The position numbers and the translations under genes are program-made. This document shows, one piece after another, positions 17,517 through 25,729 of a DNA stretch of 64,000 nucleotides (position 1 is the first letter of the stretch; each line of letters starts with the position of its first letter). The notes beneath the pieces are model-generated. The model did no database searches. It was not told the origin of the DNA and worked only from the letters and a program-made list of their open reading frames with translations. Source of the DNA: HyVt-105 sp049975425 (lineage in GTDB: Bacteria; Bacteroidota; Bacteroidia; Bacteroidales; VadinHA17); contig JBNGDI010000015.1 of assembly GCA_049975425.1 (NCBI GenBank), forward strand, positions 7,286-71,285. Direction: 5' to 3'.

Positions 17517-18233
17517 TCAGAAGACCCTTTCCCTCCTTTCGCGACGGTCGTCGCGCCTTTCTTTCCGGTCTTCCCGCACCTCCCTGCGGTCTTCCGACAA
17601 TTCCCCGTAAGTCATGCGGATATCCACCTGCATGGTACGGATAAATTCTTTCAACAGTTGCCTGTTGGCTCTCTCTTTTTCGCTGACAGAAGGCTCCAGA
17701 GAGAAAGTGTACGCCTTCAGGGTGGTATATATTTCCTTCTGACGGGTTAGCAAATCCGCCTGAGAAGCAAAGTCCGACCTGTCATCTGCCAGATCCTTTC
17801 GGTCATCCATGCGGTCGACCCGGTCGGCCTGTATATCCCTTCGATCGCCGATTTCACGTCCGGGACCCCTCAGTTCTTTCCTGTCCCGCCTGATCTCCCG
17901 GGATTCTGATCTCAGTTCCGATCTGGAAGAAACTACCTCAGCGGCATCTTTTTTCAGCTTGCTCTCCGTCTGCATGATCTCTCGGTGCATATCAGCGAGC
18001 AATTCTGCCTTTATGGATCGAAGGGCCGGAAGATCCCTGCTTTCCCAGGCAGCATCAAAGCGTGCTGTTTTTTGTATAAATGCCTGAAGTTCAAACCGGT
18101 CTCTTTCAAGCTGGTTCCGGTCTTTTGAAACCTGTTTTCTGTTTCCGGTCGTTTCTGCTGCATTTCTGACTGCCTGTGACCACACAGGTGAGAATGTGCC
18201 TATGATTAATACAAGAGAGAATAGTTTTTTCAT
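17517..18233 (-). CDS. Exported Arg/Asp-rich coiled protein of unknown function
   Basis: A 238-residue protein with a clear signal peptide (MKKLFSLVLIIGTFSPVWSQA). The mature part is dominated by charged heptad-like runs of the form R-x-D-R-x-E-L or D-R-R-E, in two blocks: about residues 30-160 and the last 35 residues, which end EDRKERRDDRRERRERVF. The runs should make long helices with alternating charge, probably a coiled coil or a nucleic-acid or polyanion binder in the periplasm. No family was recognised. It is a single leftward gene between ispE and dnaB with no clear promoter box. Confidence 0.75.
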   Translation of the reverse strand: MKKLFSLVLIIGTFSPVWSQAVRNAAETTGNRKQVSKDRNQLERDRFELQAFIQKTARFDAAWESRDLPALRSIKAELLADMHREIMQTESKLKKDAAEVVSSRSELRSESREIRRDRKELRGPGREIGDRRDIQADRVDRMDDRKDLADDRSDFASQADLLTRQKEIYTTLKAYTFSLEPSVSEKERANRQLLKEFIRTMQVDIRMTYGELSEDRREVREDRKERRDDRRERRERVF

Positions 18234-18372
18234 AATGAATCAGATTTTTTGATTATACTCTTTTGACGCAATTCACAAAAAAAGGTTTACTTAATTTGCT
18301 GACAAAATGCAAAAAATCCTCTCATGTTATACACCCCTTTTCTTATTAACAGGAGTATTTACACCTGAATGA

Positions 18373-18402
18373 CCGGTTATCAACAATAGTTAGTCCGGTT
18401 AT
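18373..18402 (+). repeat. Direct repeat CCGGTTAT x2 upstream of dnaB
   Basis: Two identical octamers at 18373-18380 and 18395-18402, 22 bp apart (two helical turns), about 60-90 bp upstream of the dnaB -7 box. Position and spacing would suit an activator pair, but two copies of 8 bp can occur by chance. Confidence 0.35.
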
Positions 18403-18436
18403 TTGACATTCTGTTCATAATATTGCCTTTTTGGGG

Positions 18437-18468
18437 TTGCCGGGGCCGGTTTCAATTCCGTACCTTTG
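18437..18468 (+). promoter_or_regulatory. dnaB promoter (TTG-N21-TACCTTTG)
   Basis: -33 TTG at 18437-18439, a 21-nt spacer and -7 box TACCTTTG at 18461-18468, 20 nt before the dnaB ATG. Confidence 0.6.
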
Positions 18469-18488
18469 GACCTGAAAAATGACCCGGA

Positions 18489-20012
18489 ATGGCCCAGAAA
18501 AGAGAAAATCAGAAAAAACCCCGTATTGACCCGGTCAGCATGGATATTGGAAGAATCCCCCCTCAGGCGGTTGACCTGGAAGAAGCCGTGCTGGGTGCCA
18601 TTATGCTGGAAAAGGATGCCGTCATATCCATCCTGGATATTCTGAAGCCTGAAAGTTTCTACAAGGAAGCGCACCAGAAAATATACCGGTCGATTGTCAG
18701 CCTTTCTTCACGTGAAATGGCTATCGACCTGCTGACGGTGACCGAGGACCTGAGAACCAAGAACCAGCTCGACGAAGTGGGTGGACCTCATTATCTTACC
18801 CAGCTTACCAGCCGGGTGGCTTCGGCAGCCCATGTGGAATACCATGCCCGGATCATTGCCCAGAAATACATTCAGCGTGAGCTCATCCGGGTGGCTTCGG
18901 AAATACAGACCCGGGCCTATGATGAAAGCATTGATGTGGACGATCTGCTGGATTTTGCCGAACAGGAGCTGTTCGAGATTGCTGAGGGGAACATCAAGAA
19001 GGAAACTTCCTCCCTCGATGTGCTGATCAAAGAAGCCATCTATCAGATACAGGAAGCAGGAAAAAGGGAAGATAGCCTGAGCGGGGTGCCTTCGGGATTT
19101 ACCCGGCTCGACCGCATTACCTCAGGCTGGCAGAAGTCCGACCTGATTATCGTTGCCGCCCGCCCTTCCATGGGGAAAACCGCTTTTGCCCTGAGCATGG
19201 CCCGCAATATAGCCGTGGAACACAAGAGGCCCATTGCCATCTTTTCTCTGGAAATGTCGTCGATACAGCTGGTTAACCGCCTGATAGTCAGCGAAACAGA
19301 GCTTCCTGCCGACAAGATCAGGAACGGCAGGCTGCACGAATACGAATGGCAGCAACTGGATATCAAGATCAAAAAACTGGTGGATGCCCCCATCTTTATT
19401 GACGATACACCGGCCATTTCCCTTTTCGAACTGCGGGCCAAGTGCCGCCGGCTGAAAATCCAGCACCAGGTACAGGCTGTGTTTGTCGATTATCTGCAGC
19501 TTATAACCGGCACGGGCGATGGCCGAGGCAGCCGGGAACAGGAGGTAAGCAATATTTCCCGTTCACTCAAAGCCATTGCCAAGGAACTGGATATTCCCAT
19601 CATCGCCCTTTCGCAGCTCAACCGCTCGGTGGAGCTCCGTTCGGGAGATAAACGTCCGCAACTGTCCGACTTGAGGGAATCGGGGGCCATTGAACAGGAT
19701 GCCGACCTGGTGATATTCATTCACCGCCCCGAACGGTACGGACTGACTGCCGATGAGGAAGGAAACTCCCTGGTAGGAGTGGCCGAGATCATCGTAGCCA
19801 AGCACAGGAACGGCCAGATAGGCGATGTGAGGCTGAGGTTCAAGGACACCATGGCTAAATTCGTGGAAATGGATGAGGAAATGATCAGCCCGATACTGGA
19901 TGACATGCCCGCTGTGCTGACCCGTACCTCGAAGATGAATGAAGATAACGACCACGGCATTTCACAGGGCAGGAGAGGTTCGGATGAGAATGAACCGGAT
20001 GTTCCCTTCTGA
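18489..20012 (+). CDS. dnaB: Replicative DNA helicase
   Basis: The hexameric fork helicase. The 507-residue protein has the N-terminal helicase-loader domain (PPQAVDLEEAVLGAIMLE, residues ~24-125) and a RecA-like motor with Walker A RPSMGKTAFAL near residue 230, Walker B-like VFVDYLQLI, and LRESGAIEQDADLV. No intein interrupts it. The C-terminus has a short acidic extension after the conserved domain. Its TGA is directly abutted by the stop codon of the opposing HAD gene (TGATCA). Confidence 0.97.
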   Translation: MAQKRENQKKPRIDPVSMDIGRIPPQAVDLEEAVLGAIMLEKDAVISILDILKPESFYKEAHQKIYRSIVSLSSREMAIDLLTVTEDLRTKNQLDEVGGPHYLTQLTSRVASAAHVEYHARIIAQKYIQRELIRVASEIQTRAYDESIDVDDLLDFAEQELFEIAEGNIKKETSSLDVLIKEAIYQIQEAGKREDSLSGVPSGFTRLDRITSGWQKSDLIIVAARPSMGKTAFALSMARNIAVEHKRPIAIFSLEMSSIQLVNRLIVSETELPADKIRNGRLHEYEWQQLDIKIKKLVDAPIFIDDTPAISLFELRAKCRRLKIQHQVQAVFVDYLQLITGTGDGRGSREQEVSNISRSLKAIAKELDIPIIALSQLNRSVELRSGDKRPQLSDLRESGAIEQDADLVIFIHRPERYGLTADEEGNSLVGVAEIIVAKHRNGQIGDVRLRFKDTMAKFVEMDEEMISPILDDMPAVLTRTSKMNEDNDHGISQGRRGSDENEPDVPF

Positions 20013-20708
20013 TCAGAGAAATTCCTTCAGTTCGGTCAGTGTATGAATAACCCGGATTCCTTCGGGAACCTCCCCGTTTCGGCTTCTGTTGAAATATATG
20101 GCGTGCAGACCGGCATCCATTGCTCCCTGTATGTCAGCTTCCAGGCTGTCGCCAATAACCAGGCTCCTTTCCCTGCCGGCACCTGTGTGTGAGAGGGTGT
20201 ATTCGAAAAACCGGCGATGGGGCTTCAGAACCCCGGCCATTTCTGATGTGATCATTCCACGGAAAAATTCCTCCAGCCCGCTTTCCCTGATTTTTCTGAA
20301 CTGTACCTCGTTAAAACCGTTGGTGACAATGTACATTTGATAGTCTTTTCCTGTGAGGTATTCCAGAACCTCCCGGCTGTGTGCTATCAGGTTGGTTTGC
20401 AGGGGGGATTTTTCAATATAGGCACGGTCCAGTTCCCGGGCCATAGCCATGCTATCAATGTCCAGGTCTTTCAGGGTCAGATAAAACCGGTACCATCTCA
20501 GCTTGTCCTTATCAATCCCCTGGTTCCTGTATAGTTCCCATAAACGGTCGTTGTTCACATGATACCGTTCTATAAACCTGTCACTGAGGGACTTCAGCGG
20601 TTCATGGTTTATATGGTGCACGATCTGCTCCAGGGTAATTCGGGTGTTGCGTTCAATGTCCCAGAGAGTTCCGTCCAGGTCAAAGAAAAGATGGGTATAC
20701 GGAGCCAT
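20013..20708 (-). CDS. HAD-family phosphatase (YjjG type)
   Basis: A 231-residue subfamily IA HAD hydrolase of the YjjG/YfnB type, usually a nucleotide 5'-phosphatase. Motif I is FFDLDGTLWD (catalytic Asp pair), motif II IVTNGF, and motif IV VIGDSLEADIQGA. The ATG at 20708 precedes MAPYTHLFFDLDG directly; the longer reading adds an unconvincing hydrophobic leader. It converges on dnaB with no bases between stops and diverges from the next gene. Confidence 0.88.
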   Translation of the reverse strand: MAPYTHLFFDLDGTLWDIERNTRITLEQIVHHINHEPLKSLSDRFIERYHVNNDRLWELYRNQGIDKDKLRWYRFYLTLKDLDIDSMAMARELDRAYIEKSPLQTNLIAHSREVLEYLTGKDYQMYIVTNGFNEVQFRKIRESGLEEFFRGMITSEMAGVLKPHRRFFEYTLSHTGAGRERSLVIGDSLEADIQGAMDAGLHAIYFNRSRNGEVPEGIRVIHTLTELKEFL

Positions 20709-20723
20709 GGCCTGAAAAAACAA

Positions 20724-20731
20724 CAAATATA
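20724..20731 (-). promoter_or_regulatory. TAnnTTTG -7 box for the HAD gene
   Basis: Reads TATATTTG leftward, 15 nt before the ATG at 20708. It shares a 71-bp divergent intergenic region with the box at 20755. Confidence 0.45.
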
Positions 20732-20754
20732 AAAAACACACGCCGGAAAATCAT

Positions 20755-20762
20755 TACTTTTG
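20755..20762 (+). promoter_or_regulatory. TAnnTTTG -7 box for the repeat protein at 20780
   Basis: TACTTTTG, 17 nt before the ATG at 20780; no -33 TTG seen. Confidence 0.45.
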
Positions 20763-20779
20763 ACAGAAGTCTTTTTATC

Positions 20780-21415
20780 ATGAAACCCTTCCTATACATA
20801 ATCCTGCTTGGCGCGGGGTTTTTCCTGAACCGGCCCGTGAACGCACAGATGCCCGGGCCGCTGGTAATGCATGTGGCTCCCGGCGGAGAACATTTTCTCA
20901 TTGATCTGATACGGGTGGGAAACAACGGCCAGGTAATTCTGTCGGTGGATGACAAGGGAAATCCGGTATTAAAGGCCAGCGGGGAAGGGGAGTTTGCCTA
21001 TTCCACCCTTCTTGGACCCGAATATGGGAAGATCATATCGATGAATGAGGTGGATATCGTTTATTTCCATGATGCCCGGCGGGCCGGGAAACTTTCGGCA
21101 ATCGGGGAAGTGGCACTGGAATATTTTGATCCTTACCTGGGCGATGCACGGGCTGGAAAACTGAAAAGGGTGGGCAGTGTGGAACTGGATTATTTTCCGG
21201 AAATGGACGGGGAGGTGAAAAAAGGCCGCCTGTCTTCGGTAGGGGGAACCCCAATTGACTATTATTACGGAGGGTCCCTGAACGGGAAAATATTGAGGGT
21301 GGGGGATGTGCGGTTCCACTTCTTTATTGAAGTTCCCAATGATGTGCGATCAGGAAAGATTTCCGCTGTGAGAGGCCGGCAGGCCGGGTGGATGATCCGG
21401 CTCGGAATTCAGTAA
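20780..21415 (+). CDS. Exported protein built of ~27-residue repeats
   Basis: A 211-residue protein with a signal peptide ending near NAQ at residue 24. From about residue 90 it is a run of repeats of the pattern G-K-[LI]-x-x-[VI]-G-x-V-x-[LI]-x-[YF]-F: GKLSAIGEVALEYF, GKLKRVGSVELDYF, GRLSSVGGTPIDYY, GKILRVGDVRFHFF, ending GKISAVRG. The period is 26-30 residues. The regular beta pattern suggests a small solenoid or propeller-like fold in the periplasm or outer membrane. No family was recognised. bioY follows with its own promoter box. Confidence 0.8.
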   Translation: MKPFLYIILLGAGFFLNRPVNAQMPGPLVMHVAPGGEHFLIDLIRVGNNGQVILSVDDKGNPVLKASGEGEFAYSTLLGPEYGKIISMNEVDIVYFHDARRAGKLSAIGEVALEYFDPYLGDARAGKLKRVGSVELDYFPEMDGEVKKGRLSSVGGTPIDYYYGGSLNGKILRVGDVRFHFFIEVPNDVRSGKISAVRGRQAGWMIRLGIQ

Positions 21416-21423
21416 CCCCTGCC

Positions 21424-21459
21424 TTTGATTCAGCCATGCCGTATTTTTTACTACTTTTG
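21424..21459 (+). promoter_or_regulatory. bioY promoter (TTTG-N24-TACTTTTG)
   Basis: TTTG at 21424-21427 and -7 box TACTTTTG at 21452-21459, with a slightly long 24-nt spacer; the -7 box is 16 nt before the ATG at 21476. Confidence 0.5.
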
Positions 21460-21475
21460 TTTCACTGAGTTACCC

Positions 21476-22033
21476 ATGGATCTGAAGAAACACCGCAGGA
21501 TTTTTAATTATCTGGTGTGGATACCCGCCGGTGCATTGATTATGGCTTTCTTTGCCCAGATCCATTTTTACGTGCCATGGAACGATTCCCTGATACAGGT
21601 GACCGGACAGAGTTTTGCCGTGTTGGGCGTGGCATTGCTTCTGGGCAGGTGGATCGGGGTAGGGGCTTCCCTGCTGTACCTGGTTCTGGGTGTGACCGGA
21701 GTTCCCGTTTTTGCCGGAGAAGGATCCGGATTATCGGTACTGACCGGTTCTCAGGGCGGATTTATGTACAGTTATCCCCTGGCCGCCTGGTATGTGGGGA
21801 GGCACGGCGAACTGGAATGGAACAGGAATATTCCCTTCAGTATCATTAGCCTGAGCCTGGGGACCCTCGTAATCCTTTTTTTCGGCACGGTTCATCTTTC
21901 CTTCAGTCAGGGATTTGTTCCTGCTCTGCGGAACGGGCTGATGCCCGCGTTACCGGGCTATATCATCAAGATCGCCGCAGGAGGGATAGCCGTACCCGTG
22001 ATTATGAAAATCCATGATTTGCTTTTCCGGTAA
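21476..22033 (+). CDS. bioY: Biotin transporter substrate-binding component BioY
   Basis: A 185-residue membrane protein of the ECF-transporter S-component type that captures biotin. It has about six hydrophobic segments and the BioY features FYVPWNDSLIQVTGQSFAVL, GVTGVPVFAGEGSG and the loop SQGGFMYSYPLAAWYVG. The ATG at 21476 is chosen; the longer reading needs TTG and would cover the promoter. No bioM/bioN is adjacent, so it either acts alone or uses shared ECF modules. Biotin uptake fits the biotin-dependent carboxyltransferase 5 kb upstream. Confidence 0.9.
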   Translation: MDLKKHRRIFNYLVWIPAGALIMAFFAQIHFYVPWNDSLIQVTGQSFAVLGVALLLGRWIGVGASLLYLVLGVTGVPVFAGEGSGLSVLTGSQGGFMYSYPLAAWYVGRHGELEWNRNIPFSIISLSLGTLVILFFGTVHLSFSQGFVPALRNGLMPALPGYIIKIAAGGIAVPVIMKIHDLLFR

Positions 22034-22184
22034 ATTGCCTGATATCCCGAAAAAAGTGAAAATAGAATTTTATTACAATGCAAAAAAAATACAATAAAAT
22101 TAAAATACAAATTAATATAATTAAAATATAAATTAAAATAAATAAAATTTTATTCAATATTAATGATAAAAAGAAAAGGATACA
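22034..22184 (+). promoter_or_regulatory. Very AT-rich leader of the DEAD-box helicase gene
   Basis: About 100 bp (22076-22170) is almost pure A/T, with recurring AAATTAAAAT-like words, far more AT-rich than anything else in the window. It ends in AAAAGGATACA just before the TTG start. A 10-codon ORF beginning at ATG 22163 overlaps that start. An unstructured A-rich leader would favour ribosome loading in Bacteroidota, where Shine-Dalgarno use is weak. No TAnnTTTG box is inside it. Confidence 0.5.
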
Positions 22185-23312
22185 TTGAAATTTGAAGATT
22201 TTAAACTGAGAAAAGAGATTATGGAGGGTCTGGAAGCCATGGGGTATACCGAGCCCACTCCCATACAGGAACAGACCATTCCTGCCATTCTGGAAAAGCA
22301 GGACCTGATCGGTTGTGCACAGACGGGAACAGGTAAAACCGCTGCCTATCTGCTGCCCGTATTGCATCATATTCTGGAAGACGGAAAAAAGGAAGGGGTC
22401 GACACCCTGATCATTGCCCCAACGCGTGAATTGACCCAGCAGATCGATATGCAACTTCAAGGGCTGGCCTATTTCACTCCGGTAAGTTCCATAGCGGTAT
22501 ACGGCGGGGGAGATGCGGTGGCCTGGGAAAAAGAAAAACGGGCGCTGGAAATGCAGACCGATATTGTGGTTGCCACCCCGGGCAAACTTCTCTCGTATCT
22601 GAACCTGGGCATCCTGAAACTGGACCACCTGAAACATCTTGTCCTGGATGAAGCCGACAGGATGCTGGATATGGGTTTTTATGATGACATCCTTCAAATA
22701 CTGTCTTTTCTTCCACCGATAAGGCAGAATCTCCTTTTTTCGGCTACCATGCCGTCGGATATCCGTAAACTGGCCAAAAAAATCCTGCGCCATCCCGTGG
22801 AGGTAAATATTGCCCCTTCGAAACCGGCTGAAGGAGTGCTGGAAGCCGCTTATTTTATTCCTCCTCAGAAAAAGATCCCTCTTATCAGGCAACTGCTGCA
22901 GGGGAAAGAGCTCCAGACCGTGCTGATGTTTACCTCCACCAAACGAATGGCCTCTCAGCTGGAAAAGGAGCTGAAATCCATCGGATTATCCGCCAGGGCA
23001 ATTCATTCCGACCTGACCCAGCCCCAGCGGGATGAAGTTCTGAGGCAGTTCCGCAACCGAAACATCCAGTTGCTGGTGGCAACCGATCTGCTGTCAAGAG
23101 GTATAGATATTGTTGGAATTGACCTGGTGGTGAATTTCAATGTTCCCCGTGACCCCGAAGATTATATTCACCGGGTTGGACGCACGGCCCGGGCCAAAGC
23201 CAGTGGGGTAGCCATCACCCTGGTGGAACCGGAAGAAAAAAGATATTTCTTCCGTATAGAACATTTTCTGGAGAAAGAGATTTATAAGATTCCAGTTCCA
23301 CGTGACCTGTGA
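22185..23312 (+). CDS. DEAD-box ATP-dependent RNA helicase
   Basis: A 375-residue two-lobe RNA helicase with the Q motif (TEPTPIQEQTI), AQTGTGKTAAY, APTRELTQQ, VLDEADRMLDMGF, FSATMP and YIHRVGRTARA. It stops right after the second RecA lobe with no basic tail, like compact RhlE-type enzymes. The start is TTG at 22185, with AAAAGGA upstream; there is no in-frame ATG between an upstream stop and residue 13, and MKFEDFKLRKEI is the normal start for this group. The long AT-rich leader suggests translational or cold regulation, which is an inference. Confidence 0.92.
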   Translation: MKFEDFKLRKEIMEGLEAMGYTEPTPIQEQTIPAILEKQDLIGCAQTGTGKTAAYLLPVLHHILEDGKKEGVDTLIIAPTRELTQQIDMQLQGLAYFTPVSSIAVYGGGDAVAWEKEKRALEMQTDIVVATPGKLLSYLNLGILKLDHLKHLVLDEADRMLDMGFYDDILQILSFLPPIRQNLLFSATMPSDIRKLAKKILRHPVEVNIAPSKPAEGVLEAAYFIPPQKKIPLIRQLLQGKELQTVLMFTSTKRMASQLEKELKSIGLSARAIHSDLTQPQRDEVLRQFRNRNIQLLVATDLLSRGIDIVGIDLVVNFNVPRDPEDYIHRVGRTARAKASGVAITLVEPEEKRYFFRIEHFLEKEIYKIPVPRDL

Positions 23313-23317
23313 GTCAG

Positions 23318-23683
23318 TCATTCTATTTTTTCGCCGGGTTGGGGCGGTTCCAGCATCCATTTTTCCAGGCGTGTCAGGGTATTATGCCCTGAAAGCCATA
23401 ATCGCAGCATCCGGTTTATGGCTTCATTTCCCCAGGTTGCCGGATCCAGCATCCAGGGCTCAAGTTCGCTGATATCGTTCAGGCGGATGGAAGCCATATA
23501 CTGATCCGATTCCCTTGATAGTCCGGCCATTTCTCTGTGCGTGATCCAGGAAGCCAGGTAAGGGTCTGTCCCGTGATGATGCTTTTTTGAAACAGCGGTT
23601 TGCTGGGCATGGCAACCGTTGCACATCAGGAACCATAATAAAAGGATGATTCCCGGACATTTGAAATGCATCGTTTTTTTCAT
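23318..23683 (-). CDS. Small exported protein with two WML[DE]P motifs
   Basis: A 121-residue leftward gene with a strong AGGAGG before the ATG at 23683. The N-terminal ~25 residues are a signal peptide or lipoprotein signal (GIILLLWFLMCNGCHAQ). The mature part is acidic and repeats LEPWMLDPATW and LEKWMLEPPQP near its end, preceded by SIRLNDISE. I recognise this kind of tryptophan-rich tail from small hypothetical Bacteroidota proteins but know no function. It converges on the helicase with 5 bp between stops. Confidence 0.7.
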   Translation of the reverse strand: MKKTMHFKCPGIILLLWFLMCNGCHAQQTAVSKKHHHGTDPYLASWITHREMAGLSRESDQYMASIRLNDISELEPWMLDPATWGNEAINRMLRLWLSGHNTLTRLEKWMLEPPQPGEKIE

Positions 23684-23842
23684 GGTGATTCCTCCTGCTT
23701 TTGATGATCGTATAATCCGGTTCATATGGCATGCCATAGTAATCAACTATCAAATAATCAGAATAATACGATTCAGTTAATATTTAAATGATTGTTAAAA
23801 TTGCATGAAATCAGGACAGATTCGTACGGTAGTGTACATGGG

Positions 23843-23880
23843 AAAAAAAAAGAAGCTGCCCTTTTGAGACAGCCTCTTTT
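23843..23880 (-). terminator. Intrinsic terminator, leftward
   Basis: Stem of GAGGCTGTC against GGCAGCTTC (with G-U pairs) and a loop of about 7 nt, followed on the minus strand by nine T residues. It lies about 75 bp after the small gene ending at 23957. Confidence 0.7.
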
Positions 23881-23956
23881 ATGCGGATATTATATGGTTT
23901 CCGGCAGATCTGGTGCAGCCACAGGGCAGGGATCATGCCGGGATATGGTGCGGTGA

Positions 23957-24139
23957 CTACACCCGGGGAGACGGTGTGAAGATTACTTCGTTTACCTGGT
24001 GAACTTCCTGAAATCCTGTGGAAGGGCCGTTGCCTGAAAAAACCAGGTTCATAAATGAAGTGACCATAATGATTACCATGATGATCAACATTCCCAGAGG
24101 TTTGGGAAACCCGTTCTTTTCTGTCATCAGTCTTTTCAT
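23957..24139 (-). CDS. Possible 60-residue single-helix membrane protein
   Basis: Starts MKRLMTEKNGFPKPLG, followed by one strong membrane helix (MLIIMVIIMVTSFMNLVF) and a short polar tail. Support comes from a leftward intrinsic terminator downstream and from the lack of any other gene here. Against it, the GGAGG upstream is too far from the ATG (about 27 nt) and no family is recognised. Confidence 0.4.
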   Translation of the reverse strand: MKRLMTEKNGFPKPLGMLIIMVIIMVTSFMNLVFSGNGPSTGFQEVHQVNEVIFTPSPRV

Positions 24140-24316
24140 GGTTTTGTTTTTTAATGATTTTATCCTCCGCGTGTTTATACAACACATAGCATGCCAATAA
24201 TTGTAAAAAACATGTAATCAAATAAATAGCAAAGATTAATCAGTTTTTCCTGACCTGGGAAATGCCACGAAAGAGGACACCCGGTGTACGTTTACGTACG
24301 GTGTGGCAGGCAGGAT

Positions 24317-24988
24317 TTACCGTTTCCCTTCCAACACGATCACAAACTCGCCCCGGGGAGGATGTTGCCGGAAGATTTCCCGCAACTCATCCAGGGTGCC
24401 CCTCAGGGTTTCTTCATGGATTTTGGTCAGTTCCCTGGAGATGCTTATCCGGCGGGAACCTCCGAAAAAAGTGCTGAGATCATCCAGGGTACGCAACAAA
24501 CGATGAGGGGATTCGTAAAAAACCAGGGTTCGGTTTTCGGCAGCCAGTTTTTCAAGGGTTTTTTTTCTTCCCTTCCGGGCGGGAAGGAAACCTTCGAAAC
24601 AGAAACGGTCGATGGGCAGTCCGGAAAGCACCAGGGCAGGTACGAAGGCTGTTGGGCCCGGTATGCATTCTACTTCGATGTGTTCATCCAGGCATTTCCT
24701 GACCAGCAAGTACCCGGGGTCGGAAATTCCGGGAGTTCCGGCATCGGTGACCAGGGCAACGGTGTTTCCTTCCCGGAGCCTTTGCACAATGGATGTGAGG
24801 TATTTATGTTCATTGTATGCATGGTGGGGCAATATTTTCCTGCTGATGCCCAGATGTTTCAGTAAAATACCGGTTTTTCGGGTATCTTCCGCCAGGATAA
24901 TATCCGCCTTTTCCAGCGTGTGAACGGCTCTCCGGGTAATATCATCCAGATTTCCAATTGGGGTGGCGACCAGGATCAGCTTACTCAT
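24317..24988 (-). CDS. rsmI: 16S rRNA 2'-O-ribose C1402 methyltransferase
   Basis: A 223-residue tetrapyrrole-methylase-fold enzyme that methylates the ribose of C1402 in 16S rRNA. It has LILVATPIGNLDDIT at the start, AEDTRKTGILL, LVTDAGTPGISDPGY and FYESPHR, all RsmI markers. It lacks the ~60-residue C-terminal domain of the E. coli protein, as is common in Bacteroidota. Its start overlaps the stop of the upstream gene by 8 nt, so the two are co-transcribed leftward. Confidence 0.94.
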   Translation of the reverse strand: MSKLILVATPIGNLDDITRRAVHTLEKADIILAEDTRKTGILLKHLGISRKILPHHAYNEHKYLTSIVQRLREGNTVALVTDAGTPGISDPGYLLVRKCLDEHIEVECIPGPTAFVPALVLSGLPIDRFCFEGFLPARKGRKKTLEKLAAENRTLVFYESPHRLLRTLDDLSTFFGGSRRISISRELTKIHEETLRGTLDELREIFRQHPPRGEFVIVLEGKR

Positions 24989-25709
24989 CTTCCGGAGTGA
25001 TGAATTTTCTTCGGGTCAGTTCCAGCAGATGCTGGACCGAGGGATTTTCCATATCCCAGTCGAAATTCCGGTTCAGGAATTCAAAGGCCTGGTTGAAATT
25101 CTGCACTTCATTCAGTGTCCGGATGGTTTTTTCATACAGATCGGCATCCCCGGCAAACAGTTCCCGGATATAATGGAATTTGTCGTTGATCCCGATGGCT
25201 TTGGAAATATCGTCTATGGGTTTTGACTTCAGCTTACGGGAAACATTCTCCCTGATCATATGCTGTCCCAGCGCTTCGTTCCTGAAAGCCCTTGGCTGGC
25301 TTACCCGGTCGGCCACGATCAGAGGCTGCTTCTTTTTGCCGTTTCCGGTTTCTGTACTTACCCGCCGGCTTTCCGTGGTTTCTCTTTCAGCAGGTTTGTA
25401 TTTTTCTTCGGGTTCCGTACCGGCATGGGCATCATGGTAGGCCGAAGCAACCAGGGAGGTTTCGTCGGGTGGTTCTTCTGAAGGCTTTTCCCGGTCTGAT
25501 TCTGCACCTTCTACATATTGAGGCAAATCGTCGGTTTTTTCTGAACCGCCGGCTTGCCGCGAAAGCGCATCGTACACGGCCCTGAGTTTTTCCAGGATCA
25601 GGTCCCGTTCCAGAGCCGGCAACCTGTTTTTGCTTTCCGCATCCTCCAGCAGGCGGGCAGTTTCATGGATAATTTCGACCAGCTGTGTATACTTGTTCCT
25701 CTTTTCCAT
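24981..25709 (-). CDS. Conserved hypothetical protein, disordered middle
   Basis: A 242-residue cytosolic protein in three parts: a helical N-terminus (KYTQLVEIIHETARLLEDAE), a charged, low-complexity middle (residues ~60-145, rich in E, K, T and S), and a compact helical C-terminus with SKAIGINDKFHYIRELFAGD and NEVQNFNQAFEFLN. The C-terminal part looks like a conserved Bacteroidota domain, known to me only as hypothetical. It sits upstream of rsmI and diverges from tdk. Function unknown. Confidence 0.8.
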   Translation of the reverse strand: MEKRNKYTQLVEIIHETARLLEDAESKNRLPALERDLILEKLRAVYDALSRQAGGSEKTDDLPQYVEGAESDREKPSEEPPDETSLVASAYHDAHAGTEPEEKYKPAERETTESRRVSTETGNGKKKQPLIVADRVSQPRAFRNEALGQHMIRENVSRKLKSKPIDDISKAIGINDKFHYIRELFAGDADLYEKTIRTLNEVQNFNQAFEFLNRNFDWDMENPSVQHLLELTRRKFITPEDE

Positions 25710-25729
25710 GGTGCATTTGCCTTTTTCCT

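Noticed and set aside
18377..18385. TTATCAACA resembling a DnaA box near dnaB
   Set aside because: A single copy with a mismatch; no cluster of boxes, no AT-rich unwinding region and no dnaA nearby, so not an origin.
23600..23683. CxxCH heme c motif (C-N-G-C-H) in the small exported protein
   Set aside because: It falls within the end of the signal peptide, would be cut or lipidated there, and no other cytochrome feature follows.
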